A DNA stretch of 6,653 nucleotides from Clostridiales bacterium (GTDB taxonomy: Bacteria > Bacillota > Clostridia > TANB77 > CAG-508): positions 1-6,653 of the forward strand of contig DOYA01000007.1 in the NCBI GenBank assembly GCA_003518755.1, read 5' to 3'. The translations under genes and the position numbers were made by a program. Numbering within the stretch: position 1 is the first letter of the stretch; the number at the start of each line of letters is the position of its first letter. Below are positions 1 through 6,272 of this stretch, piece by piece. The notes under the pieces are model-generated. The model did not search any database, was not told the origin of the DNA, and saw only the letters and a program-made list of their open reading frames with translations.

Positions 1-1173
1 ATATGTAAATCAATCCTATCTAATAATGGCCCACTAATTTGTCCCATATATTTGGAAATTGCTTGCTCTGAGCAATTACATTTATTGTCATCTGTTCCAT
101 AATACCCACATGGACATGGATTCATACTAGCAATAAGCACAAAATTTGAAGGATATGTTAAAGTTGAAGTTACTCTGCTAATGGTTACTTGCCTATCTTC
201 TAAAGGGCCTCTTAAAACTTCTAAAGTACTCTTTTTAAATTCTGGTATTTCATCTAAAAACAATACTCCGAAATGTGCTAAGCTTATCTCCCCTGGCTTT
301 GGTATCCTACCTCCACCTATTATAGACACAGGTGAACTTGTGTGATGTGGTCTCCTAAATGGTCTAGTTGTAATTAACCCAGTATTGTTATCTAGCTCTC
401 CTGCAATACTATGAATTTTTGTTATCTCAAGAGCTTCATTAAAAGTTAAATCAGGTAAAATAGTGGTTAATCTTTCAGAAAGCATAGTCTTTCCAGAACC
501 TGGGCTTCCGAATCAAAAGACAATTGTGTGAACCACTTGCTGCAATTTCTAATGCTCTTTTAGCAGTTTCTTGTCCTTTAACCTCAGAGAAATCTAAATT
601 ATTTGAATTATTATTATTCAAAACAAATTTATTATTTCCAATAATTGTTTGAATTTCGTAATCTCCTCTTAAATATTCTATTACTTCATTTAAATCTTCT
701 ACTGGAATTATTTCTAATCCATGTATGATCTCAGCTTCTTTACAATTTGCTTTAGGAATTATTACTCTTTTTATTCCCAAATTTACAGCTTCAATACACA
801 TTGGCAAAACTCCATTAATTTTATTTATTGTACCATCTAATGATAGTTCTCCTAAAAAACAAGTATTTTTCAAATTTTCTGCATCTTTGATTTCTTCTAT
901 TGCATATAGTATTCCAACAGCAATAGGCAAATCAAAAAAAGTACCTTCCTTTTTCTTATCTGCAGGTGCTAAATTCACCAATATTTTTCTACTTGGAAAT
1001 TCAACGCCACAATTCTTTATTGCCGCTCTTACTCGTTCTTTGGCTTCTTTAACTCTCATATCTGGTAAGCCAACAATATCAAAGCTTGGAAGTCCTCCAG
1101 TTACATCTGATTGAATTTCTACTAAATAACCATTTAATCCTTCTAATGACATGGTTTTTACTTTTGATAGCAT
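1..1173 (-). pseudogene. yifB: YifB/ComM-family Mg-chelatase-like AAA+ ATPase, frameshifted and cut by the window edge
   Basis: This family couples an N-terminal Lon-protease-like ChlI domain to an AAA+ ATPase; ComM members act as branch-migration helicases in DNA integration. I read it from ATG 1173, which has AAAGGAGG a few bases upstream. Residues 1-221 (1173 to 511) are the ChlI-like domain, with GLPSFDIVGLPD near residue 27 and LVNLAPADKKKEG near residue 65. The frame then breaks: with the native frame the next residues are a ruined Walker A and a TGA stop at 475-477. Skipping one base near 510 restores GSPGSGKT and an open frame of 169 codons to the edge. That frame shows PFRRPHHT, IGGGRIPKPGEISLAH, the Walker B-type GVLFLDE, LEVLRGPLEDRQVTISR, MNPCPCG and SGPLLDRIDLH, all family hallmarks. 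About 110-120 C-terminal residues lie outside the window. The single lesion may be a real inactivating mutation or a sequencing/assembly error; everything else is intact, so decay would be recent. The family assignment is very secure. Confidence 0.9.
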
Positions 1174-1201
1174 TTTTCCTCCTTTATTTTCTTATTTTTT
1201 A

Positions 1202-1230
1202 TTGATTTTTATCTTAAGTTACTATAAAAT
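1202..1230 (+). promoter_or_regulatory. Probable sigma-A promoter of the penicillin-binding protein gene
   Basis: The -35-like TTGATT (1202-1207) and -10-like TAAAAT (1225-1230) are separated by 17 bases, in the 99-base divergent gap between yifB and the PBP gene. Transcription would start near 1237, about 36 bases before the ATG. The region is so A/T-rich that chance matches are possible. I saw no equally good promoter for yifB in this gap. Confidence 0.5.
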
Positions 1231-1272
1231 AATATATATATTTAATGACTTGAGAAAGGAATATTATTTTAA

Positions 1273-3168
1273 ATGAAAAATAATAAAAATACACATAAGA
1301 TTAAAAATAAAACTAATAAAAACATAAAAAAACAAAAAATATCTATTCAAAAAAAATCACTAAATACTGAAAATATTATTCCAACAAAAAATCTGAAAAT
1401 TATTTTATTAATAGTGTTTTTTATACTATTTATGCTTATATGTAGATTATTCTATTTACAAATAATTGATGGCCCATATTTATCTTCTTTAGCATCAAAA
1501 ACACATACAACTTCAGAAACAATAAATAGCAAAAGAGGTAATATTTATGATTCAACAGGAGCTTCACTTGCAATTTCAGAAGCAGTTGATACAGTTTCTA
1601 TAAATCCTGCTAAAATTAAAGCAAAAAAAGATGCTGATACTCCTGCTTTAAAAGAAAAAGTAGCAAAGGCTTTATCAGATATTTTTGAACTAGATTATAA
1701 TGATACATTGGCTAAAGTAAATTCTTCTGCTTCTTCAGTTAATATAGTAAAAAAAGTTGAAGAAGATAAAATTGATAAACTTAAATCATGGATGAAAGAA
1801 AATAATGTTAATATTGGAATTAACATAGATGAAGATAGTAAACGATATTACCCATATGGAAATCTTGCTTCACAAGTAATTGGTTCTTGTGGTACTGACA
1901 GCCAAGGTCAATCAGGAATAGAGTATTCTTATGATTCTATATTAAGAGGTGTATCAGGTAATTTAATAACTTCAATAGGTGCATCAAAAACTGAAATACC
2001 TAATTCTGAGCAGTCTTTTATTCCTGCAGAAAATGGTTATAACTTAACACTTACACTAGATATACATATTCAAAGATTAGTAGAAAAATATCTACAAGAA
2101 GCTGTTGAAGAACACTCTTGCTCAAATGGTGGAAATGCAATCGTTATGAACCCCCAAACTGGTGAAATTTTAGCAATGGCGTCTTATCCTACTTATGACT
2201 TAAATTCGCCAAGAACTCCCACTTCTTTTTATGCAGACAATTGGGACTCTTTATCAAGTAAAGAACAATATGATAGAATATTTCAAATGTGGAAAGTTCG
2301 CTCTGTATCAGAAACATATGAACCAGGCTCTGTATTTAAATTAATTACTGCTGCAGTTGCTCTTGAAGAAAACAAAGCTACTACAGATAAGCCAGGTGAC
2401 TTTAGGTGTGATGGTGCAGAAACAATATATGATGCAACTATTAGATGTTGGTATAATCAAGCTCCTTATTTTTCATCACATGGATATGAGTCTTTAAGAG
2501 AAGCTTTAATGGATTCTTGCAACCCTTCGTTTATGCAACTTTCTAAGCGTATAGGTGCAGAAACATTATATAAATATTATGATGCATTTGGATTATTTGA
2601 TAAAACAGGTGTTGGCCTATCAGGGGAAGAATCAGGTATATTTTTTGATTTAAATAAAGTAGGCCCTGTAGAACTTGCAACTATGTCATTTGGTCAAAGG
2701 TTTAAAATTACACCTCTACAAATGTGTAATGCTATTTGCGCAATTGCAAATAATGGTAACCTACTTCAGCCTAAAATTGTTAAATCTATGACAAATACTG
2801 ATACTGGTGAAGTAACTAATTTTGATACTAAAATTGTCAGAAAAGTTTTATCATCAGAAACAGCTGAAAAAATGAAATCAATGATGGAATCTGTAGTAAC
2901 AGGTGGTACTGGTAAAAGAGCACAAGTTGAAGGTTATACAATTGGCGGAAAGTCTGGAACATCAGAGCCTATCGCTTCTGATAAAAAAGCTGGATATACG
3001 ACTTCATTTGCAGCTATTTCTCCTATAGAAAACACTCAAGTTGTAGTACTTGTAACTTTATATAATCCTACAGGTAATAGTCATCAAGGTGGTCAAACTG
3101 CTGCTCCAGTTGTTGCTAAAATACTAAAAGAAACTCTTCCTTATTTAGGAATTGAACCAAATAATTAA
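1273..3168 (+). CDS. Class B penicillin-binding protein (SpoVD/FtsI-type peptidoglycan DD-transpeptidase)
   Basis: Membrane-anchored transpeptidase that cross-links peptidoglycan outside the cell; the 631 residues are complete. Order: a Lys/Asn-rich cytoplasmic tail (1-41), one membrane segment (about 42-65), a PBP dimerisation/pedestal domain beginning with a degenerate RGxIYDxxG (88-96), then the transpeptidase domain (about 260-625). All three catalytic motifs are present: SVFK (Ser353, Lys356), SCN (415-417) and KSGT (560-563). Cysteines in RCW (Cys392) and SCN (Cys416) correspond, as I recall the family, to the redox-sensitive pair of Bacillus SpoVD, which favours SpoVD-type over plain FtsI. 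The protein stops at LPYLGIEPNN, so the C-terminal PASTA domain of many SpoVD proteins is absent. The ribosome binding site GAAAGGA (1254-1260) is 12 bases from the ATG, somewhat far. The gene stands alone, divergent from yifB, not beside mra/mur/fts genes. A division (FtsI) rather than a sporulation role cannot be excluded. Confidence 0.9.
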   Translation: MKNNKNTHKIKNKTNKNIKKQKISIQKKSLNTENIIPTKNLKIILLIVFFILFMLICRLFYLQIIDGPYLSSLASKTHTTSETINSKRGNIYDSTGASLAISEAVDTVSINPAKIKAKKDADTPALKEKVAKALSDIFELDYNDTLAKVNSSASSVNIVKKVEEDKIDKLKSWMKENNVNIGINIDEDSKRYYPYGNLASQVIGSCGTDSQGQSGIEYSYDSILRGVSGNLITSIGASKTEIPNSEQSFIPAENGYNLTLTLDIHIQRLVEKYLQEAVEEHSCSNGGNAIVMNPQTGEILAMASYPTYDLNSPRTPTSFYADNWDSLSSKEQYDRIFQMWKVRSVSETYEPGSVFKLITAAVALEENKATTDKPGDFRCDGAETIYDATIRCWYNQAPYFSSHGYESLREALMDSCNPSFMQLSKRIGAETLYKYYDAFGLFDKTGVGLSGEESGIFFDLNKVGPVELATMSFGQRFKITPLQMCNAICAIANNGNLLQPKIVKSMTNTDTGEVTNFDTKIVRKVLSSETAEKMKSMMESVVTGGTGKRAQVEGYTIGGKSGTSEPIASDKKAGYTTSFAAISPIENTQVVVLVTLYNPTGNSHQGGQTAAPVVAKILKETLPYLGIEPNN

Positions 3169-3173
3169 GATTA

Positions 3174-3213
3174 AGATGGCAATACAATATTGCCATCTAT
3201 TTGTTCTTAATAA
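3174..3213 (+). terminator. Rho-independent terminator of the PBP gene, possibly bidirectional
   Basis: A perfect 11-bp stem (3174-3184 with 3188-3198, AGATGGCAATA and its complement) with a 3-base loop begins five bases after the PBP stop codon. It is followed by T-rich ATTTGTTCTT rather than a clean T run. On the minus strand the same hairpin is followed by a T/A-rich tail and could stop transcripts arriving from the promoter at 3559-3587. Confidence 0.7.
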
Positions 3214-3547
3214 CATTTAATTATATTTTATATCAATTAATATATTCAATCTGGTTTATTTCAAATTTTCTCTCCTTTCCAAATTATTATTCTAAAATTG
3301 ATATATTAACCTATTTAATATAATAGGTATATTTATAGTTTTAATTTAAAAATCTTTTGTAGTTGTGTTAAATCTAGTTTAATTCTTTTTAATTATCTAC
3401 CTCCTTAATACTTTTGATTCTTAGTTTTGTTATTATAATAGATTAACAAATTGTAAGAATAAAAATTAATGAAAAAAGTTATAACTTTTGAAAAAAGTAA
3501 TATTTTATGTATGCATCCATAAAACTATTACAAAAAAAATTAATTAA

Positions 3548-3566
3548 TTTATACTAAAAGTATAAA
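3548..3566. promoter_or_regulatory. Candidate operator dyad over the orphan promoter
   Basis: Perfect 8-bp arms TTTATACT (3548-3555) and AGTATAAA (3559-3566) with a 3-base spacer. The dyad covers the -10 hexamer and the bases just downstream on the minus strand, a typical position for a repressor site. Because TATACT is itself the -10 sequence, part of the symmetry comes from the promoter. Confidence 0.35.
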
Positions 3567-3587
3567 ACGATATACATAATTTGTCAA
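3559..3587 (-). promoter_or_regulatory. Near-consensus sigma-A promoter with no gene downstream
   Basis: Read on the minus strand: TTGACA (3587-3582, perfect -35), a 17-base spacer, then TATACT (3564-3559, 5 of 6 to consensus). Transcription would start near 3552 and run leftward through the gene-free stretch to the hairpin at 3174-3198, giving an RNA of about 380 nt. It lies just beyond the dapB terminator, so it is not a dapB promoter. Confidence 0.7.
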
Positions 3588-3632
3588 CAATATTTTTAGA
3601 ATTTTTAAATTTTTTCATCGACTTTTTTCGAC

Positions 3633-3667
3633 AAAAAAACTTATCTATTGATAAATCAACAGATAAG
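3633..3667 (-). terminator. Intrinsic terminator of dapB, overlapping its stop codon
   Basis: On the minus strand CTTATCT (3667-3661) pairs with AGATAAG (3646-3640). The stem continues through a G-T wobble and an inner TTGA/TCAA stem to a short loop, and seven T follow (3639-3633). The dapB stop codon TGA (3658-3656) lies inside the hairpin. It is the clearest terminator in the window. Confidence 0.8.
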
Positions 3668-4405
3668 GTCATCCATATTGTATAAACCATTAGGCTTATT
3701 TACTATATATTGTGCTGCTTTAATTGCACCTTCTGCAAAAACCTGTCTTGAATATGATGTATGTTTTAATTCAAATGTTTCTGATTCTCCTATAAACATA
3801 ACTGTATGTTCTCCAACTATGTTTCCACCACGAATTGAAGTAATTCCGATTTCTTTTTTATCTCTTTTTTCATGTTTATCGTGTCTATTATATTCATATT
3901 TATAATCTCCACCAAGTGCCTCATTAATTGTATTTGCAAGCATTTGTGCTGTTCCACTTGGTGCATCTATTTTTCTATTATGATGTGTTTCTATTATTTC
4001 TATATCTGTGTCTTTAAACTTTGGTGCTATTTGTTTTACTAAATGTTGAAACATGTTAATTGAAAATGACATATTTGATGATTTAAAAATAGGTATATAA
4101 TTTGAATATTCTGCTATTTTCTTTTCTTCCTCTCCTGTAAAACCTGTAGTTGCTATAACAATCGGAACTTGGTTTTGTTTTGCATATTCTAAAACTCCAA
4201 ATGTTGCTACAGGAACTGAAAAATCTATTATAACACTTGGTTTTTCTGGTATTTGATTTAAATCTGTATATACAGGATATGTAAGCATTCCTGTATCTAC
4301 TTTATCTGTACCACATTTAAGTATAATATTTGGATCTTTATCTACTAAATCTGCAACAACACTTCCCATTTTTCCATTGCATCCATTGACCATAACTTCT
4401 AACAT
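3656..4405 (-). CDS. dapB: 4-hydroxy-tetrahydrodipicolinate reductase (DapB)
   Basis: Cytosolic NAD(P)H-dependent enzyme that reduces 4-hydroxy-tetrahydrodipicolinate, the DapA product, to tetrahydrodipicolinate in the diaminopimelate/lysine pathway. The 249 residues are complete and usual for the shorter Firmicute form. The N-terminal Rossmann fold opens with the nucleotide-binding NGCNGKMG (7-14), and ATTGFT (85-90) lies near the cofactor. The catalytic/substrate motif ETHHNRKIDAPSGT (139-152) carries the proposed acid His141 and Lys145. SIRGGNIVGEH (190-200) and FAEGA (223-227) complete the C-terminal domain. The ATG at 4405 has GGAAAGGA about 12 bases upstream; the nearer ATG in that string opens only two codons, so 4405 is the right start. 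It is the last gene of the minus-strand dapA-HD-dapB row, 151 bases after the HD gene, with a hairpin in the gap. I found no convincing promoter directly upstream. Very secure call. Confidence 0.97.
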   Translation of the reverse strand: MLEVMVNGCNGKMGSVVADLVDKDPNIILKCGTDKVDTGMLTYPVYTDLNQIPEKPSVIIDFSVPVATFGVLEYAKQNQVPIVIATTGFTGEEEKKIAEYSNYIPIFKSSNMSFSINMFQHLVKQIAPKFKDTDIEIIETHHNRKIDAPSGTAQMLANTINEALGGDYKYEYNRHDKHEKRDKKEIGITSIRGGNIVGEHTVMFIGESETFELKHTSYSRQVFAEGAIKAAQYIVNKPNGLYNMDDLIC

Positions 4406-4464
4406 ATTTTACTTCATTCCTTTCCATTTATTACTATTTATTTTTAAATTAGATTTATAAAATA

Positions 4465-4538
4465 GCAACAGCGGCATTGTATATCTTTTTTCGTGCTTTA
4501 GTCGAGAAAAAAGCATATACAATGCACAGCAATGTTGC
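4465..4538. repeat. 74-bp imperfect hairpin between the HD gene and dapB
   Basis: Outer arms GCAACA/TGTTGC (4465-4470, 4533-4538), a perfect 11-bp middle stem GCATTGTATAT/ATATACAATGC (4474-4484, 4515-4525), then an inner T6/A6 stem (4486-4491 with 4507-4512) capped by a loop around TGCTTTAGT. On the minus transcript it lies between the HD stop and the dapB ribosome binding site. It could be an attenuator, a processing site or a dispersed hairpin repeat. No long T run follows on the minus strand, so a plain terminator is doubtful. Confidence 0.6.
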
Positions 4539-4556
4539 GGATTAAAAAAAATAAAT

Positions 4557-5069
4557 TTATGTTTCTATTAGTTTTGATATTGCTCCATAAAGTTTTTTAA
4601 TTTTCAACTCTTTTCCAATAAATGCTTCAGCAACTGCAAAATATTTATCAACTAATGTAATTATGTAGGTTTCTTTATATTTTGGAAATGCTGGAGTTAC
4701 TGGCCACATATGATTTTTTATAATATCTTGTTCTTTAGGATTTAATTTTGTAATTGACATAGCCTGTTTTAAAGCTTCTTTTGGATGAGTAAATGCATGT
4801 AATCCCTCTCTGCCATTCTCTCTTTTTCTCCAATCATATAAAAACAAATCATGTAATAAACCTGCTCTTGCTGCTGAAATATAATCTAAATTATGTTTTT
4901 TACATATTAAATATGTATTATATGAAACAAATAAACAATGGTCAAAACAGCTCGTGTTATGGTGTTGTCTAAATTGTTTCATTTTTATAACTTTTTCTTG
5001 TTTTAATAATTCTGAAATTATTTCAATATATTCTTTGTCTTGAAGTATTTCTTCTGTATCTGTAATCAC
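4557..5069 (-). CDS. HD-domain protein, predicted metal-dependent phosphohydrolase
   Basis: HD-superfamily proteins bind divalent metal through His/Asp residues and usually hydrolyse phosphate esters such as nucleotides; the substrate here is unknown. The 170 residues are complete, with no signal peptide or membrane segment, so cytosolic. The HD signature is visible in order: His44 in SCFDHCLFVSY, the His73-Asp74 pair in AARAGLLHDLFLYDW, His91 and His95 in HAFTHP, His120 in IIKNHMWPV, and Asp141 in LVDKYFAVAE. The start is GTG at 5069, with AGGAG (5080-5076) six bases upstream. The gene sits between dapA and dapB on the same strand, but 200 bases after dapA with its own promoter (5251-5278), and it has a long structured leader. 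Similar small HD proteins occur widely in Clostridia as conserved proteins of unknown function. A tie to the dap pathway is inference from position only. Confidence 0.85.
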   Translation of the reverse strand: MITDTEEILQDKEYIEIISELLKQEKVIKMKQFRQHHNTSCFDHCLFVSYNTYLICKKHNLDYISAARAGLLHDLFLYDWRKRENGREGLHAFTHPKEALKQAMSITKLNPKEQDIIKNHMWPVTPAFPKYKETYIITLVDKYFAVAEAFIGKELKIKKLYGAISKLIET

Positions 5070-5099
5070 TTTGTTCTCCTTTTTGTATTTAATTTTAGC

Positions 5100-5166
5100 A
5101 TATAACTTCTATTATTTGTACTGAGGTAAGAGGTAGGAGGTCAGAAATCGAAGATAGAAGTTATAT
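5100..5166 (-). promoter_or_regulatory. 13-bp inverted repeat in the HD gene leader
   Basis: ATATAACTTCTAT (5100-5112) is perfectly complementary to ATAGAAGTTATAT (5154-5166), 41 bases apart. In the leader RNA this helix interleaves with the 5123-5195 inverted repeat: one strand lies in that hairpin's loop and the other outside it. The two folds therefore exclude each other or form a pseudoknot. A switch is possible but unproven. Confidence 0.35.
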
Positions 5167-5195
5167 CCTACTTCTGACCTCCAACTTCCAACCTC
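5123..5195. repeat. Heptad-periodic purine-rich inverted repeat
   Basis: 24-base arms (5123-5146 and 5172-5195) match at 20 of 24 positions as an inverted repeat, with an 11-bp perfect core GGAGGTCAGAA/TTCTGACCTCC. The left arm reads as seven-base units GAGGTAA, GAGGTAG, GAGGTCA, then more degenerate ones. The right arm read on the minus strand gives GAGATTA, GAGGTTG, GAAGTTG, GAGGTCA, GAAGTAG. Composition is far more G-rich than its surroundings. It resembles a dispersed short-repeat element and lies within the HD leader transcript. Confidence 0.6.
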
Positions 5196-5250
5196 TAATC
5201 TCTTTACTCATATATAATGCACCTATTTATCAATTAACTTCACACCAACT

Positions 5251-5278
5251 ATTATAACATATTAATCAATTATTTCAA
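5251..5278 (-). promoter_or_regulatory. Strong promoter of the HD gene, overlapping the end of dapA
   Basis: On the minus strand: TTGAAA (5278-5273), a 16-base spacer, and a perfect TATAAT (5256-5251) preceded by TG to form an extended -10 (TGTTATAAT). The -35 box lies inside the last dapA codons. The start site would be near 5244, leaving a leader of about 175 nt before GTG 5069. Confidence 0.7.
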
Positions 5279-6148
5279 GTTGTTTATCTCAATTTCAAGT
5301 TTTTTCCTATTTTCCTCACTTAGTTTTATTAGAGGTAATCTTGGTTCTCCAAAATTATATCCTAAAATATTTAGAGCTTCTTTAACAGGAATTGGATTCA
5401 CTTCAGAAAATAGAGCATTAATTAGAGGTATTGCATCTATTTGCATTTTTCCTGCAATTTCTGTTTCTTTTTTAAAGAAATTATAACACATATCATGTGT
5501 ATATTTTGGTCTAACATTTGAAAGAACTGAAATCACACCAATTCCACCTAATGACAAAATAGGAATTATTTGATCATCATTTCCTGAATAAATATTTAAA
5601 TTATCTCTACATAAATTAGCTATTTTAGCTACTTGTGATAAATCTCCACTTGCTTCTTTAATAGCAACAATGTTTTCTATTTTAGATAATTCTAATGCTG
5701 TTTCTGGTTTAATGTTTACTCCAGTTCTACCTGGTACATTATATAGAACAATTGGTAATGTTGTATTTTTAGCAACTTCTGTATAATGCATTATTAACCC
5801 TTGTTGAGTTGTTTTATTATAATATGGTGTAACAACTAAAACACCATCAACTCCTAATTGTTCAACTTTTTTGTTCATCTCTATAACAGCTTTTGTATTG
5901 TTTGAACCTGTTCCTGCAATTATTGGAACTCTTCCATTTGATACTTTAACTGCACATTCTATTGTTTGTAATCTTTCTTGTTCTGTCATAGTTGCAGCTT
6001 CTCCTGTTGTTCCACAAACTATAATGCTATCTACTTCATTTTGAATCTGATCTTCTACAAGTTTTGCAAATTCATCTAAATTTACACCTTGTTCATTAAA
6101 AGGTGTTGCAATTGCTGTTCCACAGCCTTTAAATATTATTTTTTTCAT
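5270..6148 (-). CDS. dapA: 4-hydroxy-tetrahydrodipicolinate synthase (DapA)
   Basis: Cytosolic class I aldolase of the DHDPS/NAL family. It condenses pyruvate with L-aspartate-4-semialdehyde, the committed step to diaminopimelate and lysine. The 292 residues are complete, the normal family length of a TIM barrel plus helical C-terminal part. Key residues are present: Thr47-Thr48 in CGTTGEAATMT, Tyr110 in VTPYYNK, Tyr136 and Arg141 in LYNVPGRTGV, and the Schiff-base Lys164 in AIKEASGD. These match the Thr44/Thr45/Tyr107/Tyr133/Arg138/Lys161 set of the E. coli enzyme, so it should be active. The start is ATG 6148 with AAAAGGAG ending 11 bases upstream. A good promoter (6236-6264) leaves a leader of about 80 nt, too short for a lysine riboswitch. 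No hairpin terminator follows the stop at 5270-5272, so readthrough into the HD gene and dapB is plausible. Very secure call. Confidence 0.97.
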   Translation of the reverse strand: MKKIIFKGCGTAIATPFNEQGVNLDEFAKLVEDQIQNEVDSIIVCGTTGEAATMTEQERLQTIECAVKVSNGRVPIIAGTGSNNTKAVIEMNKKVEQLGVDGVLVVTPYYNKTTQQGLIMHYTEVAKNTTLPIVLYNVPGRTGVNIKPETALELSKIENIVAIKEASGDLSQVAKIANLCRDNLNIYSGNDDQIIPILSLGGIGVISVLSNVRPKYTHDMCYNFFKKETEIAGKMQIDAIPLINALFSEVNPIPVKEALNILGYNFGEPRLPLIKLSEENRKKLEIEINNLK

Positions 6149-6203
6149 AGAGTTTTACGCTCCTTTTTATTAATTTATTAATACTAATTATATTTATAAA
6201 AAG

Positions 6204-6239
6204 TATTAAAAATGAATGAATTCTCATTCGTTTTTAATA
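6204..6239. promoter_or_regulatory. Candidate operator dyad at the dapA promoter
   Basis: 16-base arms (6204-6219 and 6224-6239) pair with a single non-Watson-Crick position and a 4-base loop ATTC; the core is GAATGA/TCATTC. The dyad overlaps the -10 box and covers the likely start site of dapA, so it could bind a repressor as DNA. As RNA only part of it lies in the transcript. The regulator is unknown. Confidence 0.4.
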
Positions 6240-6264
6240 TATCATATGTATGTTGAATTTTCAA
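6236..6264 (-). promoter_or_regulatory. dapA: Promoter of dapA
   Basis: On the minus strand: TTGAAA (6264-6259), a 17-base spacer, then TATATT (6241-6236). Transcription would begin near 6229, about 80 bases before the dapA ATG. This is the only well-formed promoter I saw directly upstream of dapA. Confidence 0.6.
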
Positions 6265-6272
6265 GCATTATT

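Larger units (their letters stand above)
3199..3632. other. Gene-free A/T-rich stretch with an orphan minus-strand promoter
   Basis: No convincing ORF is visible on either strand. It holds a strong minus-strand promoter (3559-3587); a 16-bp perfect palindrome AAAAGTTATAACTTTT (3474-3489) lying between two copies of TGAAAAAAGT (3470-3479 and 3489-3498); a small 7-bp hairpin with arms ACCTATT/AATAGGT (3309-3328); and two Shine-Dalgarno-like strings on the minus strand, AAGGAGG near 3399-3405 and GGAAAGGAGAG near 3270-3280. Both are followed within a few codons by stops in the expected frame, so neither starts a real gene. The stretch may encode a small RNA or be the remains of decayed small genes. 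Confidence 0.5.

Noticed and set aside
475..515. Programmed ribosomal frameshift in yifB
   Set aside because: There is no slippery heptamer at the lesion and I know of no family precedent; a mutation or sequencing error is simpler.
725..1114. Plus-strand open frame of 129 codons inside yifB
   Set aside because: It is antisense to the conserved ChlI domain, its composition is that of a complement of coding sequence, and it has no ribosome binding site.
3199..3520. Short minus-strand peptides in the gene-free stretch, including a 19-codon frame after AAGGAGG and an ATG-started frame of about 20 codons running into the PBP terminator
   Set aside because: The first follows a stop and lacks a usual start codon, the second has no ribosome binding site, and both are short enough to occur by chance in A/T-rich DNA.
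3648..3905. Plus-strand open frame of 85 codons over the end of dapB
   Set aside because: It lies antisense to dapB and begins within the dapB terminator; no ribosome binding site or family resemblance.
4540..4560. T-run terminator directly after the HD gene stop on the minus strand
   Set aside because: Although a run of T follows, only a tiny loopless ATAAATTTAT palindrome precedes it, not a stable stem.
5280..5486. Plus-strand open frame of 68 codons over the end of dapA
   Set aside because: Antisense shadow of conserved dapA coding sequence.
6149..6235. Lysine riboswitch or T-box in the dapA leader
   Set aside because: The predicted leader is about 80 nt and shows none of the conserved junction sequences; those RNAs are about twice as long.
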